Positions 17,791 through 26,924 of a stretch of DNA of 64,000 nt are shown one piece after another. The stretch's first letter is position 1. Each line of letters starts with the position of its first letter. The stretch lies in assembly GCA_964634685.1 (NCBI GenBank), contig CAZWLD010000005.1, positions 5,172 to 69,171 of the forward strand, given 5' to 3'. The DNA comes from CAZWLD01 sp964634685. Lineage in GTDB: Bacteria; Bacillota_I; Bacilli_A; Acholeplasmatales; JAEDCM01. The notes below the pieces were generated by a model. It was not told the DNA's origin. It saw only the letters and a program-made list of their open reading frames with translations, and ran no database searches. A program made the position numbers and the translations under genes.

Positions 17791-19389
17791 CTATAGATGC
17801 TCAATTAAGCTATAAAGCTCAGTTTTTAAAGCTTTATTTTCTTCAATTTGACGCTTAGCCTCGGCTAATTCCGTCATTAACAATCTTAATACCTGCTGCT
17901 GTTGCTTGAGCTGATCCTTATATTTCTTTTCAGCTAAGCAAATTCTAGTGATGAGAAGCACTCCAAAAACACCAGTTGCAATGTAGCTAAATGGTGATAA
18001 TTGTAAGCCCCCAACAACACCTAAAGCTGCTAATAATAATAAAATTATATTTAAGACATTGGCATATTTAATACCAAATTTATGCTTTTCAAAGGATTCC
18101 TTCATGGCTTCTAGCTGTTCGCGTTCATCATCGCCATTGGAAATGGATTTAAAGCTTCCAATTTGAATCGCAAACTGCGTCGGATTCTTACTTTCAAAGG
18201 AGCTCGACCACTCATTTAAGGCTCCAAGGAACCAAACCTTTGTATTTTGGAAGGAGAATTTACGCACCTGCTCGTCCGTGTCGGCATCATATAACGCCCA
18301 GTTAACCATTTGTTTACCAATGTTATAGCCGCTATCACGAACATCCATCATCTCTGTGTATTGCTTCTTCGCAAATTCGGTATCACCATCATTTTTAACA
18401 ATCATTTGGTAATACTCCTTTTGCTTACGTAATTCAACCTCATCCTTATCATAATTGTTAATTAAATCCTCTAAAACCGCATCAACACGAACTTTGTAAT
18501 TGGCATTAGTCTGATTTACCATCTCAACATCGACAGCCTTAATTAGTTCAATTAAATCATTGTATTTTGCGGATTCCAAATAGGCAAACATAACATTATC
18601 ATAATTTGAACAATGAGATTTAATGGTTTTGAAATTAAATTCCTTTTTGCTCTTGAGATTAACAAGATAATTTTTAAATGAATCAACAATTTCTGTGCTG
18701 ATATCTTCATTTAAATTGATTTCCATTACCCAGTTATCAATAACCTGTTGTACCTCAAATTCAAGCTCCTTATCCTTGCCAAACAAGCCATTAACATAAG
18801 CCTGAATAATGATAGCTGTTTCGCTTTGGATTTGGGTTGGGTCAAGCGTCTTCATATATTCGAAGAACCAGCGCTTGGCCGTTGGGATTCGATTAAAACG
18901 GATATTCATCAAACAGAAAAACAAAGATGTTTTAACTGGATCCTTTCGGAAGCTTTCGCTAACCGCATTATTAGCGAGATCCGGTTGGTCATTAACCCAA
19001 GCTGTGATAGCAATTAAAGCATAGCTTAGCCAATAACGACTTGAGGTCATCCACAATTCTTCGGATAATTCCTCAATCGTACTGTTACGAATAAGGTTAA
19101 TATCAAAGTCCTTAACAACACCCATAACGGTTCTTCTGACTTCAACATAATTATTAAATTTCTCGCGAATAACCTGATCAATACGAATGATATTTTCATG
19201 AGCAATTTGCTTTTCCTCATTTAAAATCATTTCATTTTTAAATTTATTGACACGATCATAAATTCGATCGGTTGTTTGCTTGATGGTGTTGGTCGCTTGG
19301 TTGACATTTTCAATCTTGACGTCAACCTTCGTTTTAAACCCTTCTAAGGTTTCATTCAATTGCTTGACTGCATTTTCTGAACTACTCAT
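17791..19389 (-). CDS. Coiled-coil, two-TM protein B of the TIR/Ycf46 operon
   Basis: 532 residues with the same layout as its two paralogs. An N-terminal helical coil comes first (about 1-80), then the shared block (YVEVRRTVMGVV, YWLSYALIAITAWVND, TSLFFCLMNIRFNRIPTAKRWFFEY). Membrane helices lie near 440-459 and 463-486. A C-terminal coiled coil contains a Gln-rich stretch (KDQLKQQQQVLRLL). ATG at 19389 follows AAGGAGAGAGCACTAA and overlaps the upstream stop by four bases. The N-terminal third is the shortest of the three. Function unknown. Confidence 0.75.
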   Translation of the reverse strand: MSSSENAVKQLNETLEGFKTKVDVKIENVNQATNTIKQTTDRIYDRVNKFKNEMILNEEKQIAHENIIRIDQVIREKFNNYVEVRRTVMGVVKDFDINLIRNSTIEELSEELWMTSSRYWLSYALIAITAWVNDQPDLANNAVSESFRKDPVKTSLFFCLMNIRFNRIPTAKRWFFEYMKTLDPTQIQSETAIIIQAYVNGLFGKDKELEFEVQQVIDNWVMEINLNEDISTEIVDSFKNYLVNLKSKKEFNFKTIKSHCSNYDNVMFAYLESAKYNDLIELIKAVDVEMVNQTNANYKVRVDAVLEDLINNYDKDEVELRKQKEYYQMIVKNDGDTEFAKKQYTEMMDVRDSGYNIGKQMVNWALYDADTDEQVRKFSFQNTKVWFLGALNEWSSSFESKNPTQFAIQIGSFKSISNGDDEREQLEAMKESFEKHKFGIKYANVLNIILLLLAALGVVGGLQLSPFSYIATGVFGVLLITRICLAEKKYKDQLKQQQQVLRLLMTELAEAKRQIEENKALKTELYSLIEHL

Positions 19390-21224
19390 TTAGTGCTCTC
19401 TCCTTCACTTTTAAATCGTTCGATTGTGGCTTTAAGAACCATCGCCTTTTTATCCGCATCCTTATAGGCATCATACCATCTATCAAAATCCTTAATGGTA
19501 TCCTCTAATTGTTTAACATATTTTTCCTTACGCTTATTGAAGGTTCGTTTTCTTCGTAAAATTCCAAAAATTGATAATCCACCGAAGATAACAGTTATTG
19601 CCATTCCCACGATTAAGGCAATAACATCATAATATACTGGTAAAAGGGCAAGAGTGGTAATACCACACAATGTTAGCATTAAAGAGATGATAATAAGTCG
19701 ATTATCAAAGGCATACCAGAAAAAGGATTTTGAGTAATGCTTATTTAAATTCTTAAAGGCTTCCTCGTCATGTCCATATTGATAGGGAATATGGTATTCA
19801 TCAATCACAAATTCATATTCCTGCTTGAGCTGACTTTGATAATTCTTTTGGAAATTTTGGGCTCCTTGGACTAAGCAATCATTAAGATAATTCATCGCAA
19901 AATGGCGAAGCCTGATATTTAGATTAACATCCTTATCAGCTATGGCCCATCTTAATAAAAGCTCATCAAGGCCAAATTTATGGTTGTTTTCATACAATAA
20001 TTCGTAATTCTTGGTTGCAACCGTAATATCACCCTTAGCCTGAATAATGGCCTCGTGGTATTTTATCTTTTTGAAAATCTCATATTCATCATCGTCATAG
20101 GAATTAATTAAATCATATAAGGTGTTTTCAATTTTTCTTGCTAAATCGGTCACATCATCCTCGCTTATGGCGTAAATTTCGGTGAAATAATTAGCAAGAC
20201 AAAAATTCTTTTCCGCGAGGGTTAATAAATTCAACATATCTTGATAATTTGTACAATAACGAGAAAGATTGATAAATTCTTCCTTAGTCGAATGCGGATA
20301 GGCATTCATATATTCCGTAAATTGATTTGTAACCTTTCTTTCATAGCCAACATTAAGAATCTTGACCTTATTAATGATATCATCAATTTCCTTTGCAACC
20401 TGACTAGAGAAGCCTTGACTTTTTCCAAAGCAATTATATAAATATGCCTCTAATAAATATTGCCATTCCTCTCCAACGGCCGAAATATCAAAGCGATCTA
20501 AATATTTTAAAAACCACATTCGAGCCGCATCAATTCTTGTAAATCGTAAATTAATTAATAAGAAATATAGACAAGCCCGATTATGATCTAAATTCAAGGC
20601 CTTTACAATTGCACGGTTAGCTGCCTCTTCTTCATTATTGGCCCAAAGCATTACCGCTGATAAGGCATAGCTAAGCCAATATTCTGAATTTTGAAGAACG
20701 GTTTTTTCAACCTTCATTCGAAGATTTTCATTGTGAATAATATGATTATCTAGACCAATAACATAGCCTAAGGCAATTCTTCTGAGCTCATTATAGAAAT
20801 GATACTTCGTATTATACATTTGTGTATATTCCGTTAAGCTTTTCGAAGCCGCACTAATATTTTTTAATGAAAAATACGATACTGTTAGTTCATCCAATAT
20901 ATGAAATAATGATTCGGTATAGTCATTAATCTCCTTCATTGCCTTACCAGTTCCATCCATATCGGTCGAAATCTTGTCGCGAACATCCGAGGCATTAGCT
21001 GTAATTTTGATGGTTTCACCAACAACATTATCAAGCTCCTTCGATAATTGATTTTGTAAAGCAATAGCCTCCTCAATTTTTTGTAAAAGAGAAGCCTTCT
21101 TTTCTTCTAGTTCTTCAATTTGCGCCTGTAATTGTTCTTCCTTAGATATTTCATTGTTATCTAAAGCAACTACTTCATCATCGATTTGGGAAATTGGTTC
21201 TTTTTCAATTTGTTTATTTTCCAT
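19386..21224 (-). CDS. Coiled-coil, two-TM protein A of the TIR/Ycf46 operon
   Basis: 612 residues. The acidic N-terminus leads into a long coiled coil (about 25-110, EELEEKKASLLQKIEEA). The shared block follows (YNELRRIALGYVIG, YWLSYALSAVMLWANNEEEA, ACLYFLLINLRFTRIDAARMWFLKYLDRFD). Membrane helices lie near 508-530 and 532-556, followed by a basic coiled-coil tail. The ATG at 21224 is fixed by an in-frame TGA two codons upstream, yet no ribosome site sits at the normal distance. A good AAAGGAGAG is stranded about 35 bases upstream, next to the TIR gene's stop. Function unknown. Confidence 0.75.
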   Translation of the reverse strand: MENKQIEKEPISQIDDEVVALDNNEISKEEQLQAQIEELEEKKASLLQKIEEAIALQNQLSKELDNVVGETIKITANASDVRDKISTDMDGTGKAMKEINDYTESLFHILDELTVSYFSLKNISAASKSLTEYTQMYNTKYHFYNELRRIALGYVIGLDNHIIHNENLRMKVEKTVLQNSEYWLSYALSAVMLWANNEEEAANRAIVKALNLDHNRACLYFLLINLRFTRIDAARMWFLKYLDRFDISAVGEEWQYLLEAYLYNCFGKSQGFSSQVAKEIDDIINKVKILNVGYERKVTNQFTEYMNAYPHSTKEEFINLSRYCTNYQDMLNLLTLAEKNFCLANYFTEIYAISEDDVTDLARKIENTLYDLINSYDDDEYEIFKKIKYHEAIIQAKGDITVATKNYELLYENNHKFGLDELLLRWAIADKDVNLNIRLRHFAMNYLNDCLVQGAQNFQKNYQSQLKQEYEFVIDEYHIPYQYGHDEEAFKNLNKHYSKSFFWYAFDNRLIIISLMLTLCGITTLALLPVYYDVIALIVGMAITVIFGGLSIFGILRRKRTFNKRKEKYVKQLEDTIKDFDRWYDAYKDADKKAMVLKATIERFKSEGESTK

Positions 21225-21267
21225 TTTTCAAATACGTCTAAACGATAAAGTAAAGACTCTCCTTTCT

Positions 21268-24168
21268 TTATAATCCTGATACCTTGCAACAAAACTCCAT
21301 ATGTTTGTCGATAAAGCCCTTTACGCCCTCTAGATATTTCTTAAAGCGTACAGCCTTTGCGCCAATTCTAATATCCTGATTGATATTTAAGTTAGCCTCA
21401 AAGAAGCTTCTTAGAATTCGCTCAGACATTTTGTCATCATCCTTATTTTTTAATAAATAGGCCTGAGGAACATTAATCGAAATATAATCCTGCGCAAAAG
21501 GAATTTCGACACTGATATCACCTAGTGGATCTAAAAGATGACAGCTAAATTCAATAAAGTAATCATATTTCTTATCAAGCTTAGCATACATCAAGAAATT
21601 AGCAAAGGCTTTACCAGATAATTTAATATTCTTTATATACAAGCTTTGGAAGATAACCTCATCAAATGGATAGGAATCGTTTAACCTGAGTAAATAATAT
21701 TCAAGACATTCTGGCTTAACAGCTTGTCCATTTTCAACTAAAATACGGATAACATTTCCATCAATTCTTTGATCCTTAATATAATCGATGAATTCCTGTG
21801 TTCCTAGAGTTAATTTACGATTACATAATTGTAAAACAACACGCTTCATCACACTAGGACTATCGTTGTTCTTCCTAAGATAATTAGCCAAAATAGTACT
21901 GAAATAAAGAGGATTCATATTTAAATCTAAAAGCATTTGCACAACCAATGGCTTTTGGTCACCATCATAATTTGAGGTGATGACATATCTCTCTAAAGCT
22001 GTAATTGGAATGTCTTGGACATTTTTAAATAAGACCTCTAATACTTTAATTCTTTCCTCGACTGAGCTTTGATTGAAGCAAAGATAGTAATTCATAATAT
22101 TGTCATATGATTTTCTGGAAATATTGAATTCACATAGCTTTTCAAGCATTTCAATTTTCGAATCTAAGGTAAAATAAGGTTTTCGAAGAAATTCATTCAT
22201 AGCTCGATAATCAAAATCATATGGAAGCTTTTTATCGATTAAAACGCTAATAATTTTTAATCCAATTAAATCATTTTTACATTTGCCCGTTAAGACAAAA
22301 TCTAAGATAAGCATAAACTGGTCATAAGAAATATCACTCGCAAGTAATTCAAAAACCGGCTCAACATATTTGGTATCATTTGCGCTGAATAAAACGTAGC
22401 GAATTAAAAATTCACTGTCGATAATGATTTGCTTCTTGCTAGCAATTAAAACAACCTGAACCTTGGTTGAAACCTTATCAAGACTATTCTTTAAATAATC
22501 CTCGACAAGCTTTGAATCCGTAATATTATAGGCATCAGCCTTTAGTAAGATTTCAACTAAATCAAGCTTCGCATCGCCATCCTTGAAATTCTTTAAAATC
22601 TTCGTTAGAGTTAATTTTTTATCTTTATATTCTAAGCGGGAAACTAGACGGTAAATAATTCGATTGTAGCCTTCCTGTAAAAGGAAATCCAAGACAGCTT
22701 GGAAAACTGGTTCTTCGGTTATATTTTCATAATTGATAATATTTTGAATAAAAGACGTTCTTGTTTCATCACCTAATGTATAGAATAAAGATAAAAGCAA
22801 TCCGTAGATATTATCGTCCTTAAGCATAACATAAATCGCCGTTTCATCGTCTGAAATAACCTCAACATTTTGGACAATATTGGTATTTAATTCCTTAATT
22901 TGGGATAAAAGAGCATCAACATTAGCATTTGGTTGATAGATTCTTCTTAATAAATAAGCCAAATTAACGATAGTTGTACAAATATGATTAGGATAATTTC
23001 TTTCACAATCAACTAAATAGGTTTTGGCATTTGGAAAATCCTCACAAGCAATTGCCCCTAAGCAATTCTTGAGACTTTGGGTGTATTCTAAATCCGCCGC
23101 TACTGATGTTTCATCCTTACTAATGTTCGCTAAGGCCTGCTCCATCTTGGCAATACGTTCACGTTGTTCCTTACGATACAATTCATCGCTTAATTCATCA
23201 CGATGAATAATTTCATCTAATTCTTCCTTTAATTCTTTTCTTGTTTCTTCATTTTCGGTCACATTCATTTGAACACATAACAGCAATTGTTCAAATTTTC
23301 CATACTGGTCAATGACCGCATCAATGGTGTTAATATGCTTAAAGCTATAGGAAAATTGCTTATGAGCATATTCGTCGATTTCGAAATAGATAAGGTTCTT
23401 GTTAATTCTTTGGGCATATTGAGCTTCCTTAACACATTCATCCGAATCTAAAAAATTCTTGGAGCCCACAATCAAAAAGCATTTCGAATTCTTGATTCCT
23501 AAGGCAATGTCATCATATCTTGTTTTCGGATTATGACCTAAATCTCTTGGGGCAATAAAGCATTTTAGCTGTTCATCCTCTAAAAGCTCTAAAATATCAT
23601 AAGCCAAATCCTTATCCTTATCGGCATAGAGAATAAAAACATCGCGTTTATTTTCATCAATGACTAATTCCTGTTCTTTGCGCTTTGTTTCCTTAACTAA
23701 AAGCTGATACCAACGATTTTGAATTGATGGATCCTCAAAGGCTTTACCGATAAACTCCATCACATATTTATTGTAGCGGAGGGAGCATGTGACAATCATA
23801 TGCTTTAAAACCTCGGCGATATTTTCATCCGTTGCATAAGAAAAATCCGCATTTAATAAAAAGTCAACATAATTTGAATCGTCATAAAAAATGCGTGATG
23901 CATAGGCTTGATAATAATTGGCTAAAAAGTCATCTGGTAAGATTCCTAAAATCTCATTTGAATAATCACTTATTTCTTGATAATCAAAGGCATTAACGGC
24001 ATGAATAAGCTTAAAACGATATTCATTGATTCGTCTGGCCTCAATATCGGATACAGTTCCAAATTCACTTGCGAGCTTAATATTATTAGCTCGTCCACAA
24101 TTATGACACGTTCCATCAGGAGCGAGATTTGAAAAGCCACAATGTGTACATTTTAGATAATGTCCCAT
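21268..24168 (-). CDS. Zinc-ribbon/TIR-domain protein with long helical repeat region
   Basis: 966 residues, first gene of the operon. A zinc ribbon is formed by C7, C10, C21 and C24. A TIR domain spans about 175-290: RDVFILYADKDKDLAYDILE, CFIAPRDLGHN, and FLIVGSKNFLDSDECVKEA. E248 sits at the position of the catalytic glutamate of NAD-cleaving TIR domains. A coiled coil follows (about 303-355), then some 600 residues of helical repeats without a recognisable motif. ATG at 24168 follows AAAAGGAGTTGTTAAT. Zinc-ribbon TIR proteins occur in many gut Bacillota; their roles are mostly untested. NADase activity and a sensing role for the repeats are inferences. Confidence 0.8.
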   Translation of the reverse strand: MGHYLKCTHCGFSNLAPDGTCHNCGRANNIKLASEFGTVSDIEARRINEYRFKLIHAVNAFDYQEISDYSNEILGILPDDFLANYYQAYASRIFYDDSNYVDFLLNADFSYATDENIAEVLKHMIVTCSLRYNKYVMEFIGKAFEDPSIQNRWYQLLVKETKRKEQELVIDENKRDVFILYADKDKDLAYDILELLEDEQLKCFIAPRDLGHNPKTRYDDIALGIKNSKCFLIVGSKNFLDSDECVKEAQYAQRINKNLIYFEIDEYAHKQFSYSFKHINTIDAVIDQYGKFEQLLLCVQMNVTENEETRKELKEELDEIIHRDELSDELYRKEQRERIAKMEQALANISKDETSVAADLEYTQSLKNCLGAIACEDFPNAKTYLVDCERNYPNHICTTIVNLAYLLRRIYQPNANVDALLSQIKELNTNIVQNVEVISDDETAIYVMLKDDNIYGLLLSLFYTLGDETRTSFIQNIINYENITEEPVFQAVLDFLLQEGYNRIIYRLVSRLEYKDKKLTLTKILKNFKDGDAKLDLVEILLKADAYNITDSKLVEDYLKNSLDKVSTKVQVVLIASKKQIIIDSEFLIRYVLFSANDTKYVEPVFELLASDISYDQFMLILDFVLTGKCKNDLIGLKIISVLIDKKLPYDFDYRAMNEFLRKPYFTLDSKIEMLEKLCEFNISRKSYDNIMNYYLCFNQSSVEERIKVLEVLFKNVQDIPITALERYVITSNYDGDQKPLVVQMLLDLNMNPLYFSTILANYLRKNNDSPSVMKRVVLQLCNRKLTLGTQEFIDYIKDQRIDGNVIRILVENGQAVKPECLEYYLLRLNDSYPFDEVIFQSLYIKNIKLSGKAFANFLMYAKLDKKYDYFIEFSCHLLDPLGDISVEIPFAQDYISINVPQAYLLKNKDDDKMSERILRSFFEANLNINQDIRIGAKAVRFKKYLEGVKGFIDKHMEFCCKVSGL

Positions 24169-24193
24169 ATTAACAACTCCTTTTACTACCTAT

Positions 24194-24215
24194 TTTACCA
24201 TATAATGATGGTAAA
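24194..24215 (-). promoter_or_regulatory. Palindrome upstream of the TIR/Ycf46 operon
   Basis: Perfect 8-bp arms TTTACCAT and ATGGTAAA separated by six bases, 26 bases before the TIR gene's start codon. It could be a repressor site or a leader hairpin close to the ribosome site. I could not place a convincing -35/-10 pair around it. Confidence 0.45.
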
Positions 24216-24248
24216 TAAAAGTATTTATTGTCAGATTTATGAATTTTT

Positions 24249-24263
24249 TGAAGCGCTTGCATT
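24249..24263. promoter_or_regulatory. cre-like site upstream of the TIR/Ycf46 operon
   Basis: TTGAAGCGCTTGCAT contains the symmetric core AAGCGCTT and differs from the CcpA consensus (WTGNAANCGNWNNCW) at one position. It lies about 80 bases before the TIR gene. Catabolite control is possible but rests only on this match. Confidence 0.3.
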
Positions 24264-24301
24264 ATTAGTAAATGCTTATTACAAGCCATTTTCTAAAAGA
24301 G

Positions 24302-24329
24302 AAAAAAGAACTAGCACAAATCTAGTTCT
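24302..24329 (-). terminator. Terminator of the RNase J-like gene
   Basis: GAACTAG and CTAGTTC form a stem around ATTTGTG on the minus strand, followed by a T-rich run. The stem includes the stop codon of the RNase J-like gene. Confidence 0.75.
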
Positions 24330-26004
24330 CTGGTAAATCTGTCGAAATAATAACCGGTATTGTAATTGGGTTACGCTTTGTTTCTTTATATAAATATTTA
24401 TTTACTTCCGTTTTTAAATCATTCTTTAAATCAGCCCAATTAATATATTTATTAACTAAATATTTTGAAACGACATTATCAAAAATGGTTTTAATATCAT
24501 TATTTATATGCTCCATGTCCTTAATATGAACAAAGCCTTTTGAGACAATTTCTGGACCGGAAAGCACCTTTTTCGTTTTCGGTGAAATATTCGCAACAAT
24601 CAATAAAACACCATCCTCAGATAATAATTCGCGATCTCTTAGGACAACATCATTGACATCTCCAGCCATCGACCCATCGATTAAAACCTCATTAGCCTTA
24701 AGGTCAGCTATTGCTCCATCTAATACTTTATTATTAAAAACAAAGCCATTTCCAAGGTCCCCCATAATAATATTTTCATCATTATAGCCCATCTCTAAAG
24801 CAATTTTTCTGACATAATATTGATGGCGATATTCGCCAATAACGGGAAAAATATATTTCGGCTTTAAGATATTTATCATCATCTTGACCTCTTCACTTGT
24901 CGCATGACTGATTGGAAGCTTCGATTTATCAAATAATGTCACCTTAGCGCCTGTTCGATATAAAACATCAAGGGTACGCGCACTCATCTTCTCGGTTCCT
25001 TGAATCGGGAGCGTTAAAATAATGACATTATCACTTTCAGAAACATGTATTAGTCGATCAATTTTTTTGCACATTCTTTGAAGCATAAAGAAGGGCTCAT
25101 GACGGTCTCCTGTCACTAAAACAACTAAATTATCATCTAAATTATCATTTTTTTCATCAATATAACGAAGATTAACCAAGACATCCTTGGGGATTTCTAA
25201 GTATCCTAGTTTAACAGCCACATCCACAATTCTTTGGGTTTTTCTTCCAATAATCGCGATTTTTTTCTGATAAGAAATCGCTAAATCGATAACCTTTTGT
25301 ATTCTTAATAAATCCGAACTAAACAAAGAAACAATAATTCTTCCACTCGCGTTCGAAAAAACACCATTAAGCTTGTGCATTAATTCATAGTGGTGAGCCG
25401 GATTTCCAAATTGATCAGCGCCATAGCTCTCAGTCATAAGACATAAAACCTTTTTCTTGGCAACCTCGTTTAACCTTGCAAAATTCGTTTGGTATTTCTT
25501 ATCGACATTTTGATCAAAGGTATAATTTCCGGTATAAACAATACTTCCATCCTTCGTTTCAATAACAATCGCAATTGATTCCGGAATATTGTGAGTTGTC
25601 GCAAAAAAGGAAACAGAGGATGACTGAAATTTTAAGGTTGTATTATTATTAACTGTTATTAATTTGACATCATCGAGCTTATAGTCATTCTCAAGTAGTA
25701 AATCACTTATTAGGGCATTAGTAAAGCTTGTACCATAAATAGGTACATCGATTTCCTTCAACAAATGCGGAATAGCCCCGATATGCTCAATATGACAGTG
25801 GGTAATAAAAAGCCCACGAATTCGATTTTTATTTTCAACTAAATAACTAAAATCTGGGATAATAGTATCTATTCCAAGAAGCTCAACCGAAGGATATTTA
25901 ATTCCCGCATCCAAAATAAAAATATCTTGGTCAACCTCAACAACATACATATTTTTTCCCTTTTCACCCAAACCACCGAGGGCGCCTGCAATAATTTTGC
26001 TCAT
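24322..26004 (-). CDS. RNase J-family metallo-beta-lactamase protein with altered metal-site motifs
   Basis: 560 residues. Length and order of motifs fit RNase J: LGGLGEKGKNMYVVE at the start, FFATTHNIPES, the beta-CASP region (YRTGAK), and a C-terminal domain. The metal site is changed. HxHxDH reads HCHIEH (H69, H71, E73, H74); the SGH region reads PISHATSEE; and the usual PVHGEYR reads PVIGEYRHQY. It may resemble RNase J2, whose activity is weak and which works with J1. The gene follows dapA, as rnjB does in Bacillus. ATG at 26004 lies after GGAGG. A zinc-dependent activity is doubtful. Confidence 0.8.
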   Translation of the reverse strand: MSKIIAGALGGLGEKGKNMYVVEVDQDIFILDAGIKYPSVELLGIDTIIPDFSYLVENKNRIRGLFITHCHIEHIGAIPHLLKEIDVPIYGTSFTNALISDLLLENDYKLDDVKLITVNNNTTLKFQSSSVSFFATTHNIPESIAIVIETKDGSIVYTGNYTFDQNVDKKYQTNFARLNEVAKKKVLCLMTESYGADQFGNPAHHYELMHKLNGVFSNASGRIIVSLFSSDLLRIQKVIDLAISYQKKIAIIGRKTQRIVDVAVKLGYLEIPKDVLVNLRYIDEKNDNLDDNLVVLVTGDRHEPFFMLQRMCKKIDRLIHVSESDNVIILTLPIQGTEKMSARTLDVLYRTGAKVTLFDKSKLPISHATSEEVKMMINILKPKYIFPVIGEYRHQYYVRKIALEMGYNDENIIMGDLGNGFVFNNKVLDGAIADLKANEVLIDGSMAGDVNDVVLRDRELLSEDGVLLIVANISPKTKKVLSGPEIVSKGFVHIKDMEHINNDIKTIFDNVVSKYLVNKYINWADLKNDLKTEVNKYLYKETKRNPITIPVIISTDLPEN

Positions 26005-26050
26005 AAAAAACCTCCATTTGAATCGCTTTATACGATGTTATTATACCACT

Positions 26051-26089
26051 AAAAAGCCTTAATTAACAATATTAATTACGGCTTTTTTT
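26051..26089 (-). terminator. Terminator following dapA
   Basis: Arms AAAAAGCC-TTAATTAA and TTAATTA-CGGCTTTTT pair around a short AT loop. The structure overlaps the dapA stop and separates it from the RNase J-like gene 70 bases downstream. Confidence 0.7.
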
Positions 26090-26924
26090 CATCCTCAATT
26101 ATGATTTTATAATATTTATCGACAATATTCTCATCTAAAGTGACATGTGGGAGTCTAACATATGGCTTAATGATTCCAAGTTTTCCTAATAATGCCTTGA
26201 TCATAACGGGGTTGGGCTCATAGAATAAAACCTGAAAACGAACGCGATATTGATTAAATTCAATCTCATCATTAGCCTCAATATTTTTTTTGATTTCCTT
26301 AGTAAAGAGATGTGCAGCCACGCTAATAACTCCATCAAACCCCCGCTTATATGCCTCATAAATTAAATAATCCTCACCAATATATAAAGCTAAATCCGTC
26401 TCATGCTTGATTCTTTCCATCAAATCAAAATTACATGAGGCTTCTTTTATTCCTTTAATATTCTCAACCATCGATAAGCTTTTAATCGTCTCAAAGCTAA
26501 GGCTTACTCCCGTTCTTCCTGGAATATTATAGAGCCAAATGTCGCGATTAGTGTGATATGCAACCTCCCGAAAATGCGCCTCTAGACCCTTTTGGGATGG
26601 CTTACTGTAATAAGGAACGACTACCAAATAGCCATCGCAATCAATGTCTTTGATGTATTCTAAAAAATCAATGGTTGCTTTTGTATCATTTGTCCCAACA
26701 CCAAAAATTAGTTTACATCTTTTATCAATCAAAATGCTCGCAAATTCATATAGCTTCCTTTTTTCCTTGAAGCTTAAGGTTGGCGCTTCGCCGGTTGTAC
26801 CTCCGACGACAATACCATCAATTCCATCATCTAATAATCGTAAAATTAAACGTTTAAAATTCAAATAATCAATCGTTAGATCCTCTTTAAAGGGCGTGAC
26901 AATGGCTGTATAAATGTCAAACAT
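26076..26924 (-). CDS. dapA: 4-hydroxy-tetrahydrodipicolinate synthase
   Basis: Condenses pyruvate with aspartate semialdehyde, the entry step to lysine, diaminopimelate and dipicolinate. 282 residues, TIM-barrel family. GGTTGEAPTLSFKEK carries the substrate Thr-Thr pair, WLYNIPGRTGVSL the tyrosine, and IKGIKEASCNFDLM the Schiff-base lysine. The start overlaps the preceding gene by eight bases. Position between a dipicolinate synthase subunit and an RNase J paralog mirrors the Bacillus spoVF-dapA-rnjB cluster and suggests a role in spore dipicolinate supply. Confidence 0.95.
   Translation of the reverse strand: MFDIYTAIVTPFKEDLTIDYLNFKRLILRLLDDGIDGIVVGGTTGEAPTLSFKEKRKLYEFASILIDKRCKLIFGVGTNDTKATIDFLEYIKDIDCDGYLVVVPYYSKPSQKGLEAHFREVAYHTNRDIWLYNIPGRTGVSLSFETIKSLSMVENIKGIKEASCNFDLMERIKHETDLALYIGEDYLIYEAYKRGFDGVISVAAHLFTKEIKKNIEANDEIEFNQYRVRFQVLFYEPNPVMIKALLGKLGIIKPYVRLPHVTLDENIVDKYYKIIIEDEKKP

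Noticed and set aside
6093..24168. A functional unit joining nadABC and the TIR operon
   Set aside because: They are 4.5 kb apart with unrelated genes and terminators between. The shared NAD theme is coincidence unless shown otherwise.
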